From: Kitasatospora xanthocidica
GTDB lineage: Bacteria > Actinomycetota > Actinomycetes > Streptomycetales > Streptomycetaceae
Length of the DNA stretch: 64,000 nucleotides
Direction of reading: 5' to 3'
Assembly (NCBI RefSeq): GCF_014656195.1
Contig: NZ_BNBY01000002.1
Location: 496,426-560,425, forward strand
The position numbers and the translations under genes were made by a program. Below are positions 15,657 through 24,174 of the stretch, piece after piece (within the stretch, counting starts at the first letter, position 1; each line of letters starts with the position of its first letter). The notes beneath the pieces were generated by a model that did not search any database, had not been told where the DNA came from, and worked only from the letters and a program-made list of their open reading frames with translations.

Positions 15657-16871
15657 TCAGCCCGCCGCGTCCATCAGCAGCTTCGCCGCCACGGCCGCCC
15701 CGTCGGTGCGCAGCTCGCCGGCGGTGGCCGCCGCCCGCTCGCGGACCGCGGGGGCGAGGGCCCGGGCGAGCGCGGCGGACAGGGTGTCGACGGTCGGGAC
15801 GGGGCCGTCGTGGGCGACGCCGATGCCCAGCTCGGCCACCCGGGACGCCCAGTACGGCTGGTCGACGATCTGCGGGACGAGGACCTGGGGCACGCCGGCC
15901 CGGGCGGCGGTGGTGGTGGTACCCGCGCCGCCGTGGTGGACGACGGCGGCGACCCGGGGGAACAGGGCCTGCTGGTTGACCTCGCCGACGGCGAAGCAGT
16001 CGTCCGCGCCGTCGACCTCGGCCAGCTGGGCCCAGCCGCGGCCGAGCAGCACCCGGCGGCCCTGCGCGCGGACCGCGTCGACGGCCACCCGGGCGGCGTA
16101 CGCCGCGTCACGCAGCGGCATGCTGCCGAAGCCGACGTACACCGGCGCCTCGCCGGCCGCCAGGAAGGCCTCCAGCTCGGCGGAGAGCGGGCGGTCGTCC
16201 GGCAGGATCCAGGCGCCGGTCTGCACCACCTCGCGGTCGGCCGGGAGCCGCCACGGGTCGAGCATGGGGTCGGTGGCCAGCCACGGGCGGTCGGTGAGGA
16301 CGTGGTCGCGGACGTTCTCGGCCACCGGCAGCCCGACGGCCGTCCGGTGGGAGTTGACCGGCTCGCCGAAGAGCGCGTTCATCGCCCCGATGTTGAGGTC
16401 CCACAGCTCCTGGTTGTCCGTCACATCCGCCGGGTACGGCATCATCGGGTACTCGAACGGCCGGTGGTGCGGGGAGGGCAGCATGAGCGGCTGCAGCGCG
16501 ACGCACACGAAGCGCGCGCCCAGCTTCTCGGCCGCCGCCTGGGCGCCGGCCACCGCCGGGAACAGCCCGGTCGCCACCACGGCGCCGTCCGGCTCGGCCG
16601 TCGCCAGCACGGCCTCGTAGAACTGCTCGACCAGCCGGGCCGCCCGCTTGGGGATATCCCCCGGCGCCGGCGGCGGCCCGCTCACCAGTGCGCGCACGCT
16701 CTCCCCGACCGGCACCAGGTCGATCCCGGCCTCGGCCAGCCGCGCCGCGAACTCCTCGTCCGGCGGCGCGCACACCTTCACCTCCGCGCCCAGCTCCCGC
16801 AGTCGCAGTGCCAGCCCCGCCAGCGGTTCGACGTCCCCGCGCGATCCATACGTCGACAACACCACACGCAC
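15657..16871 (-). CDS. UDP-glycosyltransferase-like protein (GT1 / macrolide- or sterol-glycosyltransferase type)
   Basis: A 404-aa GT-B-fold enzyme. N-terminal acceptor domain begins VRVVLSTYGSRGDVEPLAGLA, a typical GT1 first strand and loop with the SRGDVEP element seen in glycopeptide and sterol glycosyltransferases. The C-terminal donor domain contains YVGFGSMP, then HHGGAGTTTTAARAGVPQV and VPQIVDQPYWASRVAELGIG, the nucleotide-sugar-binding signature. It probably attaches a sugar to a small lipophilic acceptor; no natural-product cluster adjoins it, so a detoxification or xenobiotic role is possible. Start GTG 16871 has GGGAGAG upstream. It shares a divergent region with the nucleotidyltransferase. 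Confidence 0.85.
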   Translation of the reverse strand: MRVVLSTYGSRGDVEPLAGLALRLRELGAEVKVCAPPDEEFAARLAEAGIDLVPVGESVRALVSGPPPAPGDIPKRAARLVEQFYEAVLATAEPDGAVVATGLFPAVAGAQAAAEKLGARFVCVALQPLMLPSPHHRPFEYPMMPYPADVTDNQELWDLNIGAMNALFGEPVNSHRTAVGLPVAENVRDHVLTDRPWLATDPMLDPWRLPADREVVQTGAWILPDDRPLSAELEAFLAAGEAPVYVGFGSMPLRDAAYAARVAVDAVRAQGRRVLLGRGWAQLAEVDGADDCFAVGEVNQQALFPRVAAVVHHGGAGTTTTAARAGVPQVLVPQIVDQPYWASRVAELGIGVAHDGPVPTVDTLSAALARALAPAVRERAAATAGELRTDGAAVAAKLLMDAAG

Positions 16872-16937
16872 TTCGTGACTCTCCCGTTTTCGCTGGTCCC
16901 GGCCTTGAGTTGGTGATTCTGCGGTATGACCGGGGCC

Positions 16938-16966
16938 TTGCCGCAAGCCCCTTCGTGCGCTATACA
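16938..16966 (+). promoter_or_regulatory. Promoter for the nucleotidyltransferase gene
   Basis: TTGCCG (16938-16943) and TATACA (16961-16966) are separated by 17 bp, the best sigma-70-type match in this stretch. Transcription would start near 16973, exactly at an in-frame ATG, so either a leaderless long form or a 100-nt leader to ATG 17072 is possible. Confidence 0.55.
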
Positions 16967-17034
16967 TTGAGCATGACGGGGAGTGAGTCCACCTCCCCCG
17001 ACCCCTTCACCCCTCTCCCCTCTGCGTCTTTCGC

Positions 17035-17070
17035 TCCGTCAGTCTCCGTCAGTCTCTGTCAGACTCTGTC
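17035..17070. repeat. 10-bp tandem repeat immediately before a start codon
   Basis: Units of TCCGTCAGTC at 17035-17044 and 17045-17054, a diverged TCTGTCAGAC at 17055-17064 and a partial TCTGTC end 1 bp before ATG 17072. They occupy the place where a ribosome-binding site would be, and none is present. Confidence 0.75.
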
Positions 17071-17071
17071 C

Positions 17072-17881
17072 ATGCGAACGATCATCGAGAAGATGGCCGG
17101 GCAACTGGCCGCGGTGCCGGGCGTGGTGGGCGTGATGCTCGGAGGGAGCCGGGCTCGCGGCGAGCACCGGCCGGGGTCGGACTGGGACCTCGGGGTGTAC
17201 TACCGGGGTGAGCTCGACCTGGACGGGCTACGGGAGTTGGCCGGCCCCGGGGTGGAGTTGGCCGGGCCGGGCGGCTGGGGTCCGTGGGTGAACGGCGGCG
17301 CGTGGCTGCGGGTCGACGGGGTCGCCGTGGACTGGATCCTGCGGGACCTGGACCGGGTCGAGCAGGTGTGGACGGACTGCCGGGAGGGCCGCTACGAGGT
17401 CGGGGTGCAACCGGGCCATCCGCTCGGCTTCTGGTCGCCCTGCTACGCCGGCGAAGTCGCGTACGGGCAGGTACTGGCCGACCCCACGGGCGAGTTGACC
17501 CGGCTCAAGGAGCAGACCTCGGCCTACCCCGAGCCGCTCCGCGGGGCCCTGACCGCGGCCGCCTGGGAGGCCGGGTTCCTGCTCGACGTCGCCGCGAAGA
17601 GCGCCGGCGGCGCGGGCGCGGACGCCCTGTACGTCTCGCTCTGCCTGTCCCGGGCGTTCGGCGTCCTGGTCCAGGCCCTGTACGCGCACGACCGCCGGTG
17701 GTGCCTCAACGAGAAGGGCGCCCTGGCCGTCGCCGAGCGACTCGCCGCCGCCCCACCGGACTTCGGCCCGCGCGTACGCGCCCTGCTGGCCGCGCCCGGC
17801 GGCACACCGGCGGAGCTGGCGGCGACGGTCGCCCGGGCGCGGGAGCTGGCCGGGGAGACCGTCGCGGCACTCGCCGGCTGA
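17072..17881 (+). CDS. Nucleotidyltransferase-domain protein
   Basis: A 269-aa cytoplasmic protein. The polymerase-beta-type nucleotidyltransferase motif is complete: GGSRARGEHRPGSDWDLG (residues 24-41), with the GS helix start and the two Asp metal ligands, then a third acidic strand (GVAVDWIL). The C-terminal part is helical, like the four-helix bundle of KNTase/LinB-type antibiotic nucleotidyltransferases. Substrate unknown. The start is ambiguous: no ribosome-binding site precedes ATG 17072, while an in-frame ATG at 16973 sits right at the expected transcription start of a good promoter and would add 33 low-complexity residues. Ends before a clear hairpin. Confidence 0.78.
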   Translation: MRTIIEKMAGQLAAVPGVVGVMLGGSRARGEHRPGSDWDLGVYYRGELDLDGLRELAGPGVELAGPGGWGPWVNGGAWLRVDGVAVDWILRDLDRVEQVWTDCREGRYEVGVQPGHPLGFWSPCYAGEVAYGQVLADPTGELTRLKEQTSAYPEPLRGALTAAAWEAGFLLDVAAKSAGGAGADALYVSLCLSRAFGVLVQALYAHDRRWCLNEKGALAVAERLAAAPPDFGPRVRALLAAPGGTPAELAATVARARELAGETVAALAG

Positions 17882-17906
17882 GCCGTCCTCGGCCGGTCGC
17901 CCGCCC

Positions 17907-17947
17907 CTGCGGTTCTCCGCGGGGTGCCGGGGTGCGGAAAACCGCAG
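17907..17947 (+). terminator. Hairpin terminator after the nucleotidyltransferase gene
   Basis: CTGCGGTTCTCCGC (17907-17920) pairs with GCGGAAAACCGCAG (17934-17947) with one mismatch and a 13-nt loop, 26 bp after the stop codon. Confidence 0.65.
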
Positions 17948-18033
17948 CCGGCTCGCCGGAAACCCCCATACCGGCGCTGAGCTGCGGTTCCTAGCGTGGG
18001 AGTCATCCACTTCGACCTCCCCGGGAGACCCGC

Positions 18034-18735
18034 ATGCCGCACATCGTCCTCGCCGTCGCCCAGCAGCCCGCCGACGGCTTCGCAGGCTGGGCGGCCGACC
18101 TGGTGGACACCCTGGGCGGCCCCGGCGCCGGCCTGGCGATCGCCCTGGAGAACCTGTTCCCGCCGCTGCCCAGCGAGGTGATCCTGCCGCTGACGGGCTT
18201 CGCCGCCGGGCAGGGCGTGATCAGCCTCGCCTCCGCGCTCACCTGGACCACCCTCGGCTCCGTCCTCGGCGCCGTCGTCCTCTACTGGTTCGGCGCGCTG
18301 TTCGGCCGGGAGCGGATGCACGCGATCTGGGCCCGGCTGCCGCTGGTCAAGGTCTCCGACCTGGAGCGCACCGAGGCGTGGTTCGCCCGGCACGGCACCA
18401 AGGCGGTGCTGCTCGGCCGGATGGTGCCGATCTTCCGCAGCCTGATCTCCGTCCCGGCCGGGGTGCAGCGGATGCCGCTGCCCGCGTTCGTCATGCTCAC
18501 CACGCTGGGCAGCCTGGTGTGGAACGGCGTGCTGGTGATGGCCGGGTTCCTGCTCGGGGACCGCTGGGACGTGGTGGAGACGTACGTCGGCCTGCTGTCC
18601 AAGGTGGTCCTCGCGCTGGTCGTGCTGGCCGCCACCGGGTACGTCGCGGTGCGCTGGCGCGGCCGCGGGCGCAACGGTGGCCGCAGCGGCGGACGCGGCG
18701 GCGCCGGTACCGCCCAGCAGCGCCGCACCCGGTGA
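18034..18735 (+). CDS. DedA-family membrane protein
   Basis: A 233-aa integral membrane protein of the DedA/SNARE-associated family. The diagnostic segment ENLFPPLPSEVILPLTGF (about 39-56) carries the conserved Glu, Pro and Gly of the re-entrant helix; a second signature GRMVPIFRSLISVPAG (about 128-143) holds the conserved Arg and Pro residues. Four to five membrane spans, ending in a Gly/Arg-rich cytoplasmic tail. DedA proteins are linked to lipid-carrier flipping and membrane-potential homeostasis. The ATG at 18034 follows GGGAGA; TAGCGT at 17992-17997 is a plausible -10. Followed by the histidine-kinase gene 67 bp on. Confidence 0.88.
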   Translation: MPHIVLAVAQQPADGFAGWAADLVDTLGGPGAGLAIALENLFPPLPSEVILPLTGFAAGQGVISLASALTWTTLGSVLGAVVLYWFGALFGRERMHAIWARLPLVKVSDLERTEAWFARHGTKAVLLGRMVPIFRSLISVPAGVQRMPLPAFVMLTTLGSLVWNGVLVMAGFLLGDRWDVVETYVGLLSKVVLALVVLAATGYVAVRWRGRGRNGGRSGGRGGAGTAQQRRTR

Positions 18736-18802
18736 CCACCCGGTGACCACCTGGGCGACCACCCCGGCCACCGCCGCGCCCCACCCCGTAAGCTCGGACC
18801 CC

Positions 18803-19966
18803 GTGCGGGGGAGAACAGCGGACACGGCGTCATGGCCGCGTCGTGCCACCGGAGTCCTGCTCGGCGTCCCGACCGCCGCGCTCGCCGCGCTGCACCTCCT
18901 GCTCACCGGCGCCGCCCTCGGCCCGTTCCTGCTCTGGCCGCGCACCCGCCCGTACGCGTACGGGAGCCTGCTGGCCGGGGTGCGCCGCCTCGCCGCGCTC
19001 GAACGGGCCCGGCGACGCGCGTTCTTCGGCGACCGCTTCCCCCGCCACTACCGCGCGGACGACCACAGGCTGCTGCGCTACCTCGCGGTGCGGGCCGGCG
19101 GCGGACTGGTCACCGGGGCGGTGCTGGCGCTGCTCGGCTTCGGGGCCGTCCTGGTCGGGCTGCTGGTCCGGGGCGTGCTGCGCGGCTCGCTCGGCGGGGA
19201 GGAACTGCTGACCCAGGTGCTGCTGGGCGGGGTGCTGCTGTTCCTCGCCGTGCAGGGCCTGTACTCGCTGGCGGCGCTGGACGCCCGCACCGCCCGCGCC
19301 TGCTTCGGCCCGTCCGAGGCCGAGCTGCTGCGCCGCCGCGTCGCCGAACTCGCCGACAGCCGCGCCGCGGTGGTCCGGGCCGTGGACGCGGAGCGGCGGC
19401 GGATCGAACGCGATCTGCACGACGGCGTCCAGCAGCGCCTGGTGGCACTGGCGATGCTGCTGGGCCGGGCGCGCCGCGGCCGGGAACGCGACCAGGACCC
19501 GGAGCGGACCGACGCGCTGCTACGCCAGGCCCACCGGGAAGCGCGGGAGGTGCTGACCGAACTGCGCGAGGTGGCCTGGCGGGCGTACCCGTCGGCGCTG
19601 GACACCCTCGGGCTGGAGGAGGCGCTGGGCGGGGTGGCCGGGCGCTGCGCGATCCCGCTCCGCCTCCGGTACGAGGTGGACGGCCCACTGCCCGAACCCG
19701 TGCGGACGGCCGCCTACTTCGTGGTCTCCGAGTGCGTCACCAACGCCGCCAAGCACGCCCGCGCCTCGGCCGTCGAGGTGCGGCTCGGACGGACCGGCTC
19801 CCTGCTCACCGTCCGCATCGAGGACGACGGCGCCGGCGGCGCGGACCCGGCGGGCAGCGGCCTGACCGGCCTGCGCGGCCGGCTCGCCGCACTCGACGGA
19901 ACCCTCCACGTCGACAGCCCCGCCGGGGGCCCGACCGTCATCACCGCGGAGCTGCCATGCGCGTGA
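18803..19966 (+). CDS. Sensor histidine kinase (NarL/DesK-like, HisKA_3)
   Basis: A 387-aa membrane histidine kinase. Four hydrophobic segments lie in the first 165 residues (about 17-45, 105-125, 138-160). The dimerisation/phospho-acceptor helix AERRRIERDLHDGVQQRLVA has His206. The ATPase domain has N-box SECVTNAAKHA, the glycine-rich EDDGAGGADPAGSGL, and a final GPTVITAELP. The start is GTG 18803, 8 bp after TAAGCT (18789-18794), so probably leaderless. It overlaps the response-regulator gene by 10 bp, so the two form a cognate pair. Stimulus unknown. Confidence 0.88.
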   Translation: MRGRTADTASWPRRATGVLLGVPTAALAALHLLLTGAALGPFLLWPRTRPYAYGSLLAGVRRLAALERARRRAFFGDRFPRHYRADDHRLLRYLAVRAGGGLVTGAVLALLGFGAVLVGLLVRGVLRGSLGGEELLTQVLLGGVLLFLAVQGLYSLAALDARTARACFGPSEAELLRRRVAELADSRAAVVRAVDAERRRIERDLHDGVQQRLVALAMLLGRARRGRERDQDPERTDALLRQAHREAREVLTELREVAWRAYPSALDTLGLEEALGGVAGRCAIPLRLRYEVDGPLPEPVRTAAYFVVSECVTNAAKHARASAVEVRLGRTGSLLTVRIEDDGAGGADPAGSGLTGLRGRLAALDGTLHVDSPAGGPTVITAELPCA

Positions 19967-20601
19967 CCCTCGCCGAGGACTCGACCCTGCTGCGGGAGGG
20001 CCTGGTCCGGCTGCTCGCCGAGGAGGGCCACGAGGTCCTGGCGGCGGTCGGCGACGCGACCGCCCTGACCGCGGCGGTCGCGGCGCGGCGGCCCGACATC
20101 GTGGTGGTGGACATCCGGATGCCGCCGACGCACACCGACGAGGGACTGCGGGCGGCGGTGGAGATCCGCGCCCGGTGGCCGGAGGTCGGCGTGCTGGTGC
20201 TCTCCCAGCACATCGAACGCGGTTACGCGGCCCAGCTGTTGGCCGCCAGCGCGGAGCGGGTCGGCTACCTGCTCAAGGACCGGGTGGCCGAGGTCGACGA
20301 CTTCCTGGACGCCCTGGTACGGGTCGCGGCGGGCGGCGCGGTGATCGACCCGGAGGTGGTGCGGCAGCTGGTGGTGCGCTCCACCAGCACCGACCCGCTG
20401 GCGGCGCTCACCCCGCGCGAGCGCAGCGTGCTGGAGGCGCTCGCCCAGGGCTGGACCAACGCGGCGATCGCCCAGCGGCTGCACATCTCGCAGAGCGCGG
20501 TGGAGAAGAACCTCAACGCCGTCTTCGACAAGCTGGAGCTGCCCCGCACCACCGACCACAACCGCCGCATCCTGGCCGTCCTCCGCCACCTCGGCGCGTA
20601 G
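19957..20601 (+). CDS. NarL-family response regulator
   Basis: A 214-aa two-domain regulator and partner of the overlapping kinase. Receiver domain (1-120): acidic pair EDST, phospho-acceptor Asp52 in VVVDIRMPP, Ser in VLVLSQH, and Lys in YLLKDRV. Output domain (about 142-210): LuxR/NarL helix-turn-helix LTPRERSVLEALAQG, HISQSAVEKNLNAVFDKL. The start ATG 19957 lies inside the end of the kinase gene. Downstream are seven GGGCGGA heptamers beginning in the stop codon. Target genes are not indicated; DedA upstream is the nearest candidate. Confidence 0.9.
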   Translation: MRVTLAEDSTLLREGLVRLLAEEGHEVLAAVGDATALTAAVAARRPDIVVVDIRMPPTHTDEGLRAAVEIRARWPEVGVLVLSQHIERGYAAQLLAASAERVGYLLKDRVAEVDDFLDALVRVAAGGAVIDPEVVRQLVVRSTSTDPLAALTPRERSVLEALAQGWTNAAIAQRLHISQSAVEKNLNAVFDKLELPRTTDHNRRILAVLRHLGA

Positions 20602-20649
20602 GGCGGAGGGCGGAGGGCGGAGGGCAGAGGGCGGAGGGCGGAGGGCGGA
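20601..20649. repeat. Heptanucleotide tandem repeat GGGCGGA (seven copies)
   Basis: Seven consecutive heptamers with one variant (GGGCAGA at 20622-20628), lying between the convergent response-regulator and MarR genes. Confidence 0.9.
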
Positions 20650-20679
20650 GCGGGGCACGGGCGAGCTGGGCACGGGCCC

Positions 20680-21138
20680 TCAGTGGTGCCAGGCCCGCCC
20701 TCCCGTGTTGTGGACGAACCGCTGGAGGACCTTGAGGGTGGTCAGGTACTCCTCGTCCGTGATGCCCGCGTGGCGCTCGGCCCACAGTTCGTCCTGGAGG
20801 GCGGCCGCCCTGTCGAAGAACTCCCGCCCCTCGGCGGTGAGGTCGAGCCGCCCCCCGGCGGACTCGACGACCCAGCCACGCTCGACGGTGGCGTCGATCT
20901 CGGCGCCCAGGGCCTCCTGCCCGGTGTCGAGGTAGTCGCGCAGGACACCGGAGACGTCGTCGCGGGTCCGCGGCTGCTCGGCGCGGGCGAGCTGGGCGAG
21001 GACCCACCACTGCGGCTGCGTGGTGCCGAGCTCCTCCAGGGCGCCGCGGGTGCGGCTGACGACGGCCTTGTAGGCCGCCCAAGTCCAGTAGCCGATGGGC
21101 TGCTTGATCAGTTCGGCGTCGCTGTGCGAGTACTCCAT
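20680..21138 (-). CDS. MarR-like winged-helix regulator
   Basis: A 152-aa protein. It has the compact all-helical plus wing pattern of MarR-type regulators: an N-terminal dimerisation helix (YWTWAAYKAVVSRTRGALEELG), a TTQPQWWVLAQLARAE winged-helix entry, a recognition region with VSGVLRDYLDT, and the wing GRLDLTAEGREFFDRA. The C-terminal helix completes the dimer interface. No catalytic motif. A tyrosine/tryptophan-rich start (MEYSHSD) follows a GGAAGG ribosome-binding site. The upstream region carries an A/T-rich patch with two ACTTGA-type direct repeats (around 21216-21245) that could be the operator and promoter. It may regulate its own gene or the zinc-finger gene behind it. Confidence 0.7.
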   Translation of the reverse strand: MEYSHSDAELIKQPIGYWTWAAYKAVVSRTRGALEELGTTQPQWWVLAQLARAEQPRTRDDVSGVLRDYLDTGQEALGAEIDATVERGWVVESAGGRLDLTAEGREFFDRAAALQDELWAERHAGITDEEYLTTLKVLQRFVHNTGGRAWHH

Positions 21139-21271
21139 GGCCCGGACCTTCCGTTTCCCGTCGACCGTGCTCGATCGCGCTCGATCGCGCTCGATCGCTT
21201 CGATGGGACCGACCCTAGAAGTTCAAGTTGACTTCAGGTCAAGTGCGGGGCGGGCCCTCGACAGCCGGCCG

Positions 21272-21541
21272 TCAGACCAGCCGGCGGTCCTCGAAGCACC
21301 AGCGCCAGCTCTCCCCCGGCTCGAAGCTGCGGATGACCGCGTGGCCGGTGCTCCGGTGGTGCTCGGCGGACCAGTAGCCGGGCGTGGACTCGCAGCAGCC
21401 GACGAAGCCGCAGTGCAGGCACAGCCGCAGCGCGACGGAGCGCTGGCCGAGCCGGTCGCAGTGCGGGCAGGTGGCGGTGAGCGGCGCCGGCTCCGGGCTG
21501 GGCAGGTCCGCGAGGTGGGCGCAGGGGCGGGAGGGGGACAT
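21272..21541 (-). CDS. UBP-type zinc-finger protein
   Basis: An 89-aa single-domain protein. Zinc ligands in order: CAH near residue 7, CPHC, CLHCGFVGCC, then AEHH and GHAVIRSFE, ending WRWCFEDRRLV. This is the UBP (ubiquitin-specific-protease) zinc-finger pattern that in eukaryotes binds the ubiquitin C terminus; the bacterial stand-alone version has no established role. Start ATG 21541 (MSPSRPCAHL) has GGGGGACATG context. Divergent from the antiporter gene by about 56 bp. Confidence 0.8.
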   Translation of the reverse strand: MSPSRPCAHLADLPSPEPAPLTATCPHCDRLGQRSVALRLCLHCGFVGCCESTPGYWSAEHHRSTGHAVIRSFEPGESWRWCFEDRRLV

Positions 21542-21597
21542 GGCCTCCAGGATACGGGGCGGCGGCCCCACTCGTGTGGTTCTGTGACGCTATATCC

Positions 21598-23199
21598 ATG
21601 AGTGGCCCCAACGTCCTGTTCTTCCTGGTGGCGGGCAGCGCCGCGGTCGCCGGCGTCGCCCGCCGGTACGGGCTGTCCGCGCCGCTGCTCCTGGTGGTGG
21701 CGGGCCTGCTGGCCTCGGAGCTGCCCGGCGTCCCCGACTACTCGCTCGACCCCGAGATCGTGCTGCCGCTGGTCCTGCCGCCGCTGCTGTACACGGCCGC
21801 CCAGGACGCCTCGTACTCCAGCCTGCGGGCCAACCTGCGGGCGGTGACCCTGTACTCCGTCGGCTATGTGCTGTTCTGCACGGTGACCATGGGCCTGGTG
21901 GCGCACGCGCTGGTCCCGGGGCTGCCGGTGGCGGTGGCCTTCGTGCTCGGCGCGGTGATCGCCCCGCCGGACGCCGTGGCGGCGACGGCGATCGCCCGCC
22001 GGGTCGGGCTGCCCCCGCAGCTGGTCTCGATCCTCCAGGGCGAGAGCCTGGTGAACGACGCGACGGCGATCACCGCCTACCGGGTCGCGGTCGCGGCGGC
22101 CGTGGGCGAGGGCTTCTCCTTCGGCAGCGCGGTGGGCGAGTTCCTGCTGGCCGCGCTGGGCGGCACGGCGGTGGGACTGGTGCTGATGTGGCCGCTCCAG
22201 CGGCTGCGGGTGCGGCTCGGCGACCCGCTGCTGGCCAACACCTTCTCGTTGCTGGTCCCGTTCGCGGCCTACGCGGCGGCGGAGGCCTTCCACGCCTCGG
22301 GGGTGATCGCGGTCGTCGTGGTGGGGCTCTACCTCGGCCACTACGCCAACTGCGTCGACTTCGCGCTGCGGCTGCAGGAGGAGGCGGTCTGGCGGATGGT
22401 CTCGTTCATCCTGGAGTCGGTGACCTTCGCCCTGATCGGCCTGCAACTGCCGGTGGTCGTCCGCAAGTTGCACGGCTTCTCGGCCGGGCAGCTGACGCTG
22501 TGGACGGCGGTGCTGCTGGCCGCTCTGATCGGGCTGCGCCTCGTCTGGGCCTGGCCCGCGGCGTACCTGCCGGGCCTGCTGAGCCGGCGGGTGCGGGAGC
22601 GGGAGGGCCGTCCGGCGTGGACCCGGCCGGTGGTGCTCTCCTGGGCGGGCATGCGCGGGGTGGTCTCGCTGGCGGTCGCCTTCTCCATCCCGGAGACGAC
22701 GCACGACGGCACCCCCTTCCCCCAGCGCGACCTGGTGCTGTTCCTGGTCTTCGCCCTGGTCCTCGGCACCCTGCTGGTCCTGGGACTGACCCTGCCCGCC
22801 CTGGTGCGACGGCTGCCGATGCCGCCCCCGGACCCGGCCACCGAGACGCTGCGCGAGGCCCAGGCCCAGTACGAGGCCTCCGAGGCGGCCGAGGCCAGGC
22901 TGGACGAGCTGCTGGAGGACCCGCGCAACCGCGTCCCGGAGGCGATGGAGGCCCGGCTGCGCCGGATGATGGAGCGCCGCCGCAACGGCGTCTGGGAGCG
23001 GATGGGCGCCCCCGTCCACGAGGAGACCGGCGAATCCGTCGACTCCGCCTACCGCCGCCTCGCCCGCGAGACCCTCGACGCGGAACGGGTGGCCCTGGTC
23101 GCCCAGCGCGACGCGGGCCGGATGGACGACGAACTGCTGCGCCGGCTGGTACGGCGGCTGGACTTCGAGGAGGCGCTGCTGGAGCACACGGAGGACTGA
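21598..23199 (+). CDS. Na+/H+ antiporter, CPA1 (NhaP-like) family
   Basis: A 533-aa protein. Twelve membrane segments occupy residues 5-400; family landmarks include LPPLLYTAAQDASY, the ion-binding ALGAVIAPPDAVAATAIARR (Asp pair region), LQGESLVNDATAITAYR, and WAGMRGVVSLAVAFSIP. A helical cytoplasmic tail of about 130 residues, rich in Glu and Arg (LREAQAQYEASEAAEARLDELL), completes it; related tails bind regulators. Function: exchange of cytoplasmic Na+ or K+ for protons. The ATG at 21598 lacks a clear ribosome-binding site, and the start could be a few codons different. It starts about 56 bp from the divergent zinc-finger gene. Confidence 0.88.
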   Translation: MSGPNVLFFLVAGSAAVAGVARRYGLSAPLLLVVAGLLASELPGVPDYSLDPEIVLPLVLPPLLYTAAQDASYSSLRANLRAVTLYSVGYVLFCTVTMGLVAHALVPGLPVAVAFVLGAVIAPPDAVAATAIARRVGLPPQLVSILQGESLVNDATAITAYRVAVAAAVGEGFSFGSAVGEFLLAALGGTAVGLVLMWPLQRLRVRLGDPLLANTFSLLVPFAAYAAAEAFHASGVIAVVVVGLYLGHYANCVDFALRLQEEAVWRMVSFILESVTFALIGLQLPVVVRKLHGFSAGQLTLWTAVLLAALIGLRLVWAWPAAYLPGLLSRRVREREGRPAWTRPVVLSWAGMRGVVSLAVAFSIPETTHDGTPFPQRDLVLFLVFALVLGTLLVLGLTLPALVRRLPMPPPDPATETLREAQAQYEASEAAEARLDELLEDPRNRVPEAMEARLRRMMERRRNGVWERMGAPVHEETGESVDSAYRRLARETLDAERVALVAQRDAGRMDDELLRRLVRRLDFEEALLEHTED

Positions 23200-23321
23200 G
23201 CGGGGACCGGAGTGGGGGCCGGGGAATCTTGGACGCCTACCGCCCGACGCCCCACAGGAGTTAGCGTCGTGCCCGTACTCTCCCTCACTCTCCCGTTCTC
23301 CACCGAGCTCCGAGGACATCC

Positions 23322-24113
23322 ATGGTCGACACCGTCAGCTCGCTCACCTCCCGTGCCCACGACCTGATGGTGGCGAGCCTGAGCAGTCCGGCGGCGGCGG
23401 GCGCCGCCGGGCAGGACGCGCACCTCGTCGCGGGCTTCCAGGACCTCATCGGGCGGGCCCTGGTCCTCGGCTCCGACGCCGGCTGGCTGGTCGCCTTCGG
23501 GAACTCCGGCCTCGCCGGTCTGGCGTTCAAGCACCGGCAGGTCGACCAGGCGCTGTACCACCTGGACGTCGCGGTGACGGCCGGCTACAACGACTGCCTG
23601 GAACTGCACGCGCCGGCCCTGGTGGCGTACCACGGCGATCCCCGCTTCCGCGCGCTGTACCAGCGGATGCGGATCACCCTGGCGGACCTGGACGAACTCC
23701 AGTGGCTGCACCGGGAAGTGGTGATCATGTCCCAGGAGGCCTCCCAGGCGAGCGTCGACAACATCGGCCGCCGCGACACCGGCATATCCCTCCTCCCCCA
23801 GGCCCCGCTGCCGACCCGGGTGCCCAACACCCTAGGGATCCTGGCCTCCCGCCTCGAGGTCGCCGCGGTGCAGACCGCACTCCGCCAGGCCGCCTGGAAC
23901 GCGGAGGTCAGCCGCAGCTCCGGCAACACCAGCCTCAGCCTCATCGACGACACCTGGGACTACCCCGGCGCCCGGCGCGACGCCTGGGACGCCGACGTCC
24001 TGGACACCCGGCGCGAACAGGCCGCCGCGGCACGGGCGTTCGTCGAGCGTCCGGGCCTCTCCACCCTGGTCGTCCCCTGCCCGCCGCTGGGCTCGCTCGT
24101 CTACCCGGCCTGA
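23322..24113 (+). CDS. Hypothetical protein with a TPR-like middle
   Basis: A 263-aa protein without a family I can name. Residues 60-125 have the alternating helix pattern of tetratricopeptide-like repeats (HRQVDQALYHLDVAVTAGYN, then GDPRFRALYQRM, a sequence ending often seen in TPR modules). The C-terminal 120 residues are polar and helical with a conserved-looking DDTWDYPGARRDAWDADVLD segment. No signal peptide or membrane span. RBS GAGG is 7 nt before ATG 23322. It converges with the next gene. Function unknown; protein binding is a reasonable guess from the repeats. Confidence 0.55.
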   Translation: MVDTVSSLTSRAHDLMVASLSSPAAAGAAGQDAHLVAGFQDLIGRALVLGSDAGWLVAFGNSGLAGLAFKHRQVDQALYHLDVAVTAGYNDCLELHAPALVAYHGDPRFRALYQRMRITLADLDELQWLHREVVIMSQEASQASVDNIGRRDTGISLLPQAPLPTRVPNTLGILASRLEVAAVQTALRQAAWNAEVSRSSGNTSLSLIDDTWDYPGARRDAWDADVLDTRREQAAAARAFVERPGLSTLVVPCPPLGSLVYPA

Positions 24114-24136
24114 GCCGGCGGCCTGCCCGGGGCGGG

Positions 24137-24174
24137 GCCGTCACGCGGGGGCCGTCACGCGGGGCCGTCACGTG
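24137..24174. repeat. GCCGTCACGCGGGG tandem repeat in a convergent gap
   Basis: Units at 24137-24150, 24151-24163 and a shortened one at 24164-24174 run into the stop region of the next minus-strand gene, in a 55-bp gap between convergent genes. Confidence 0.7.
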
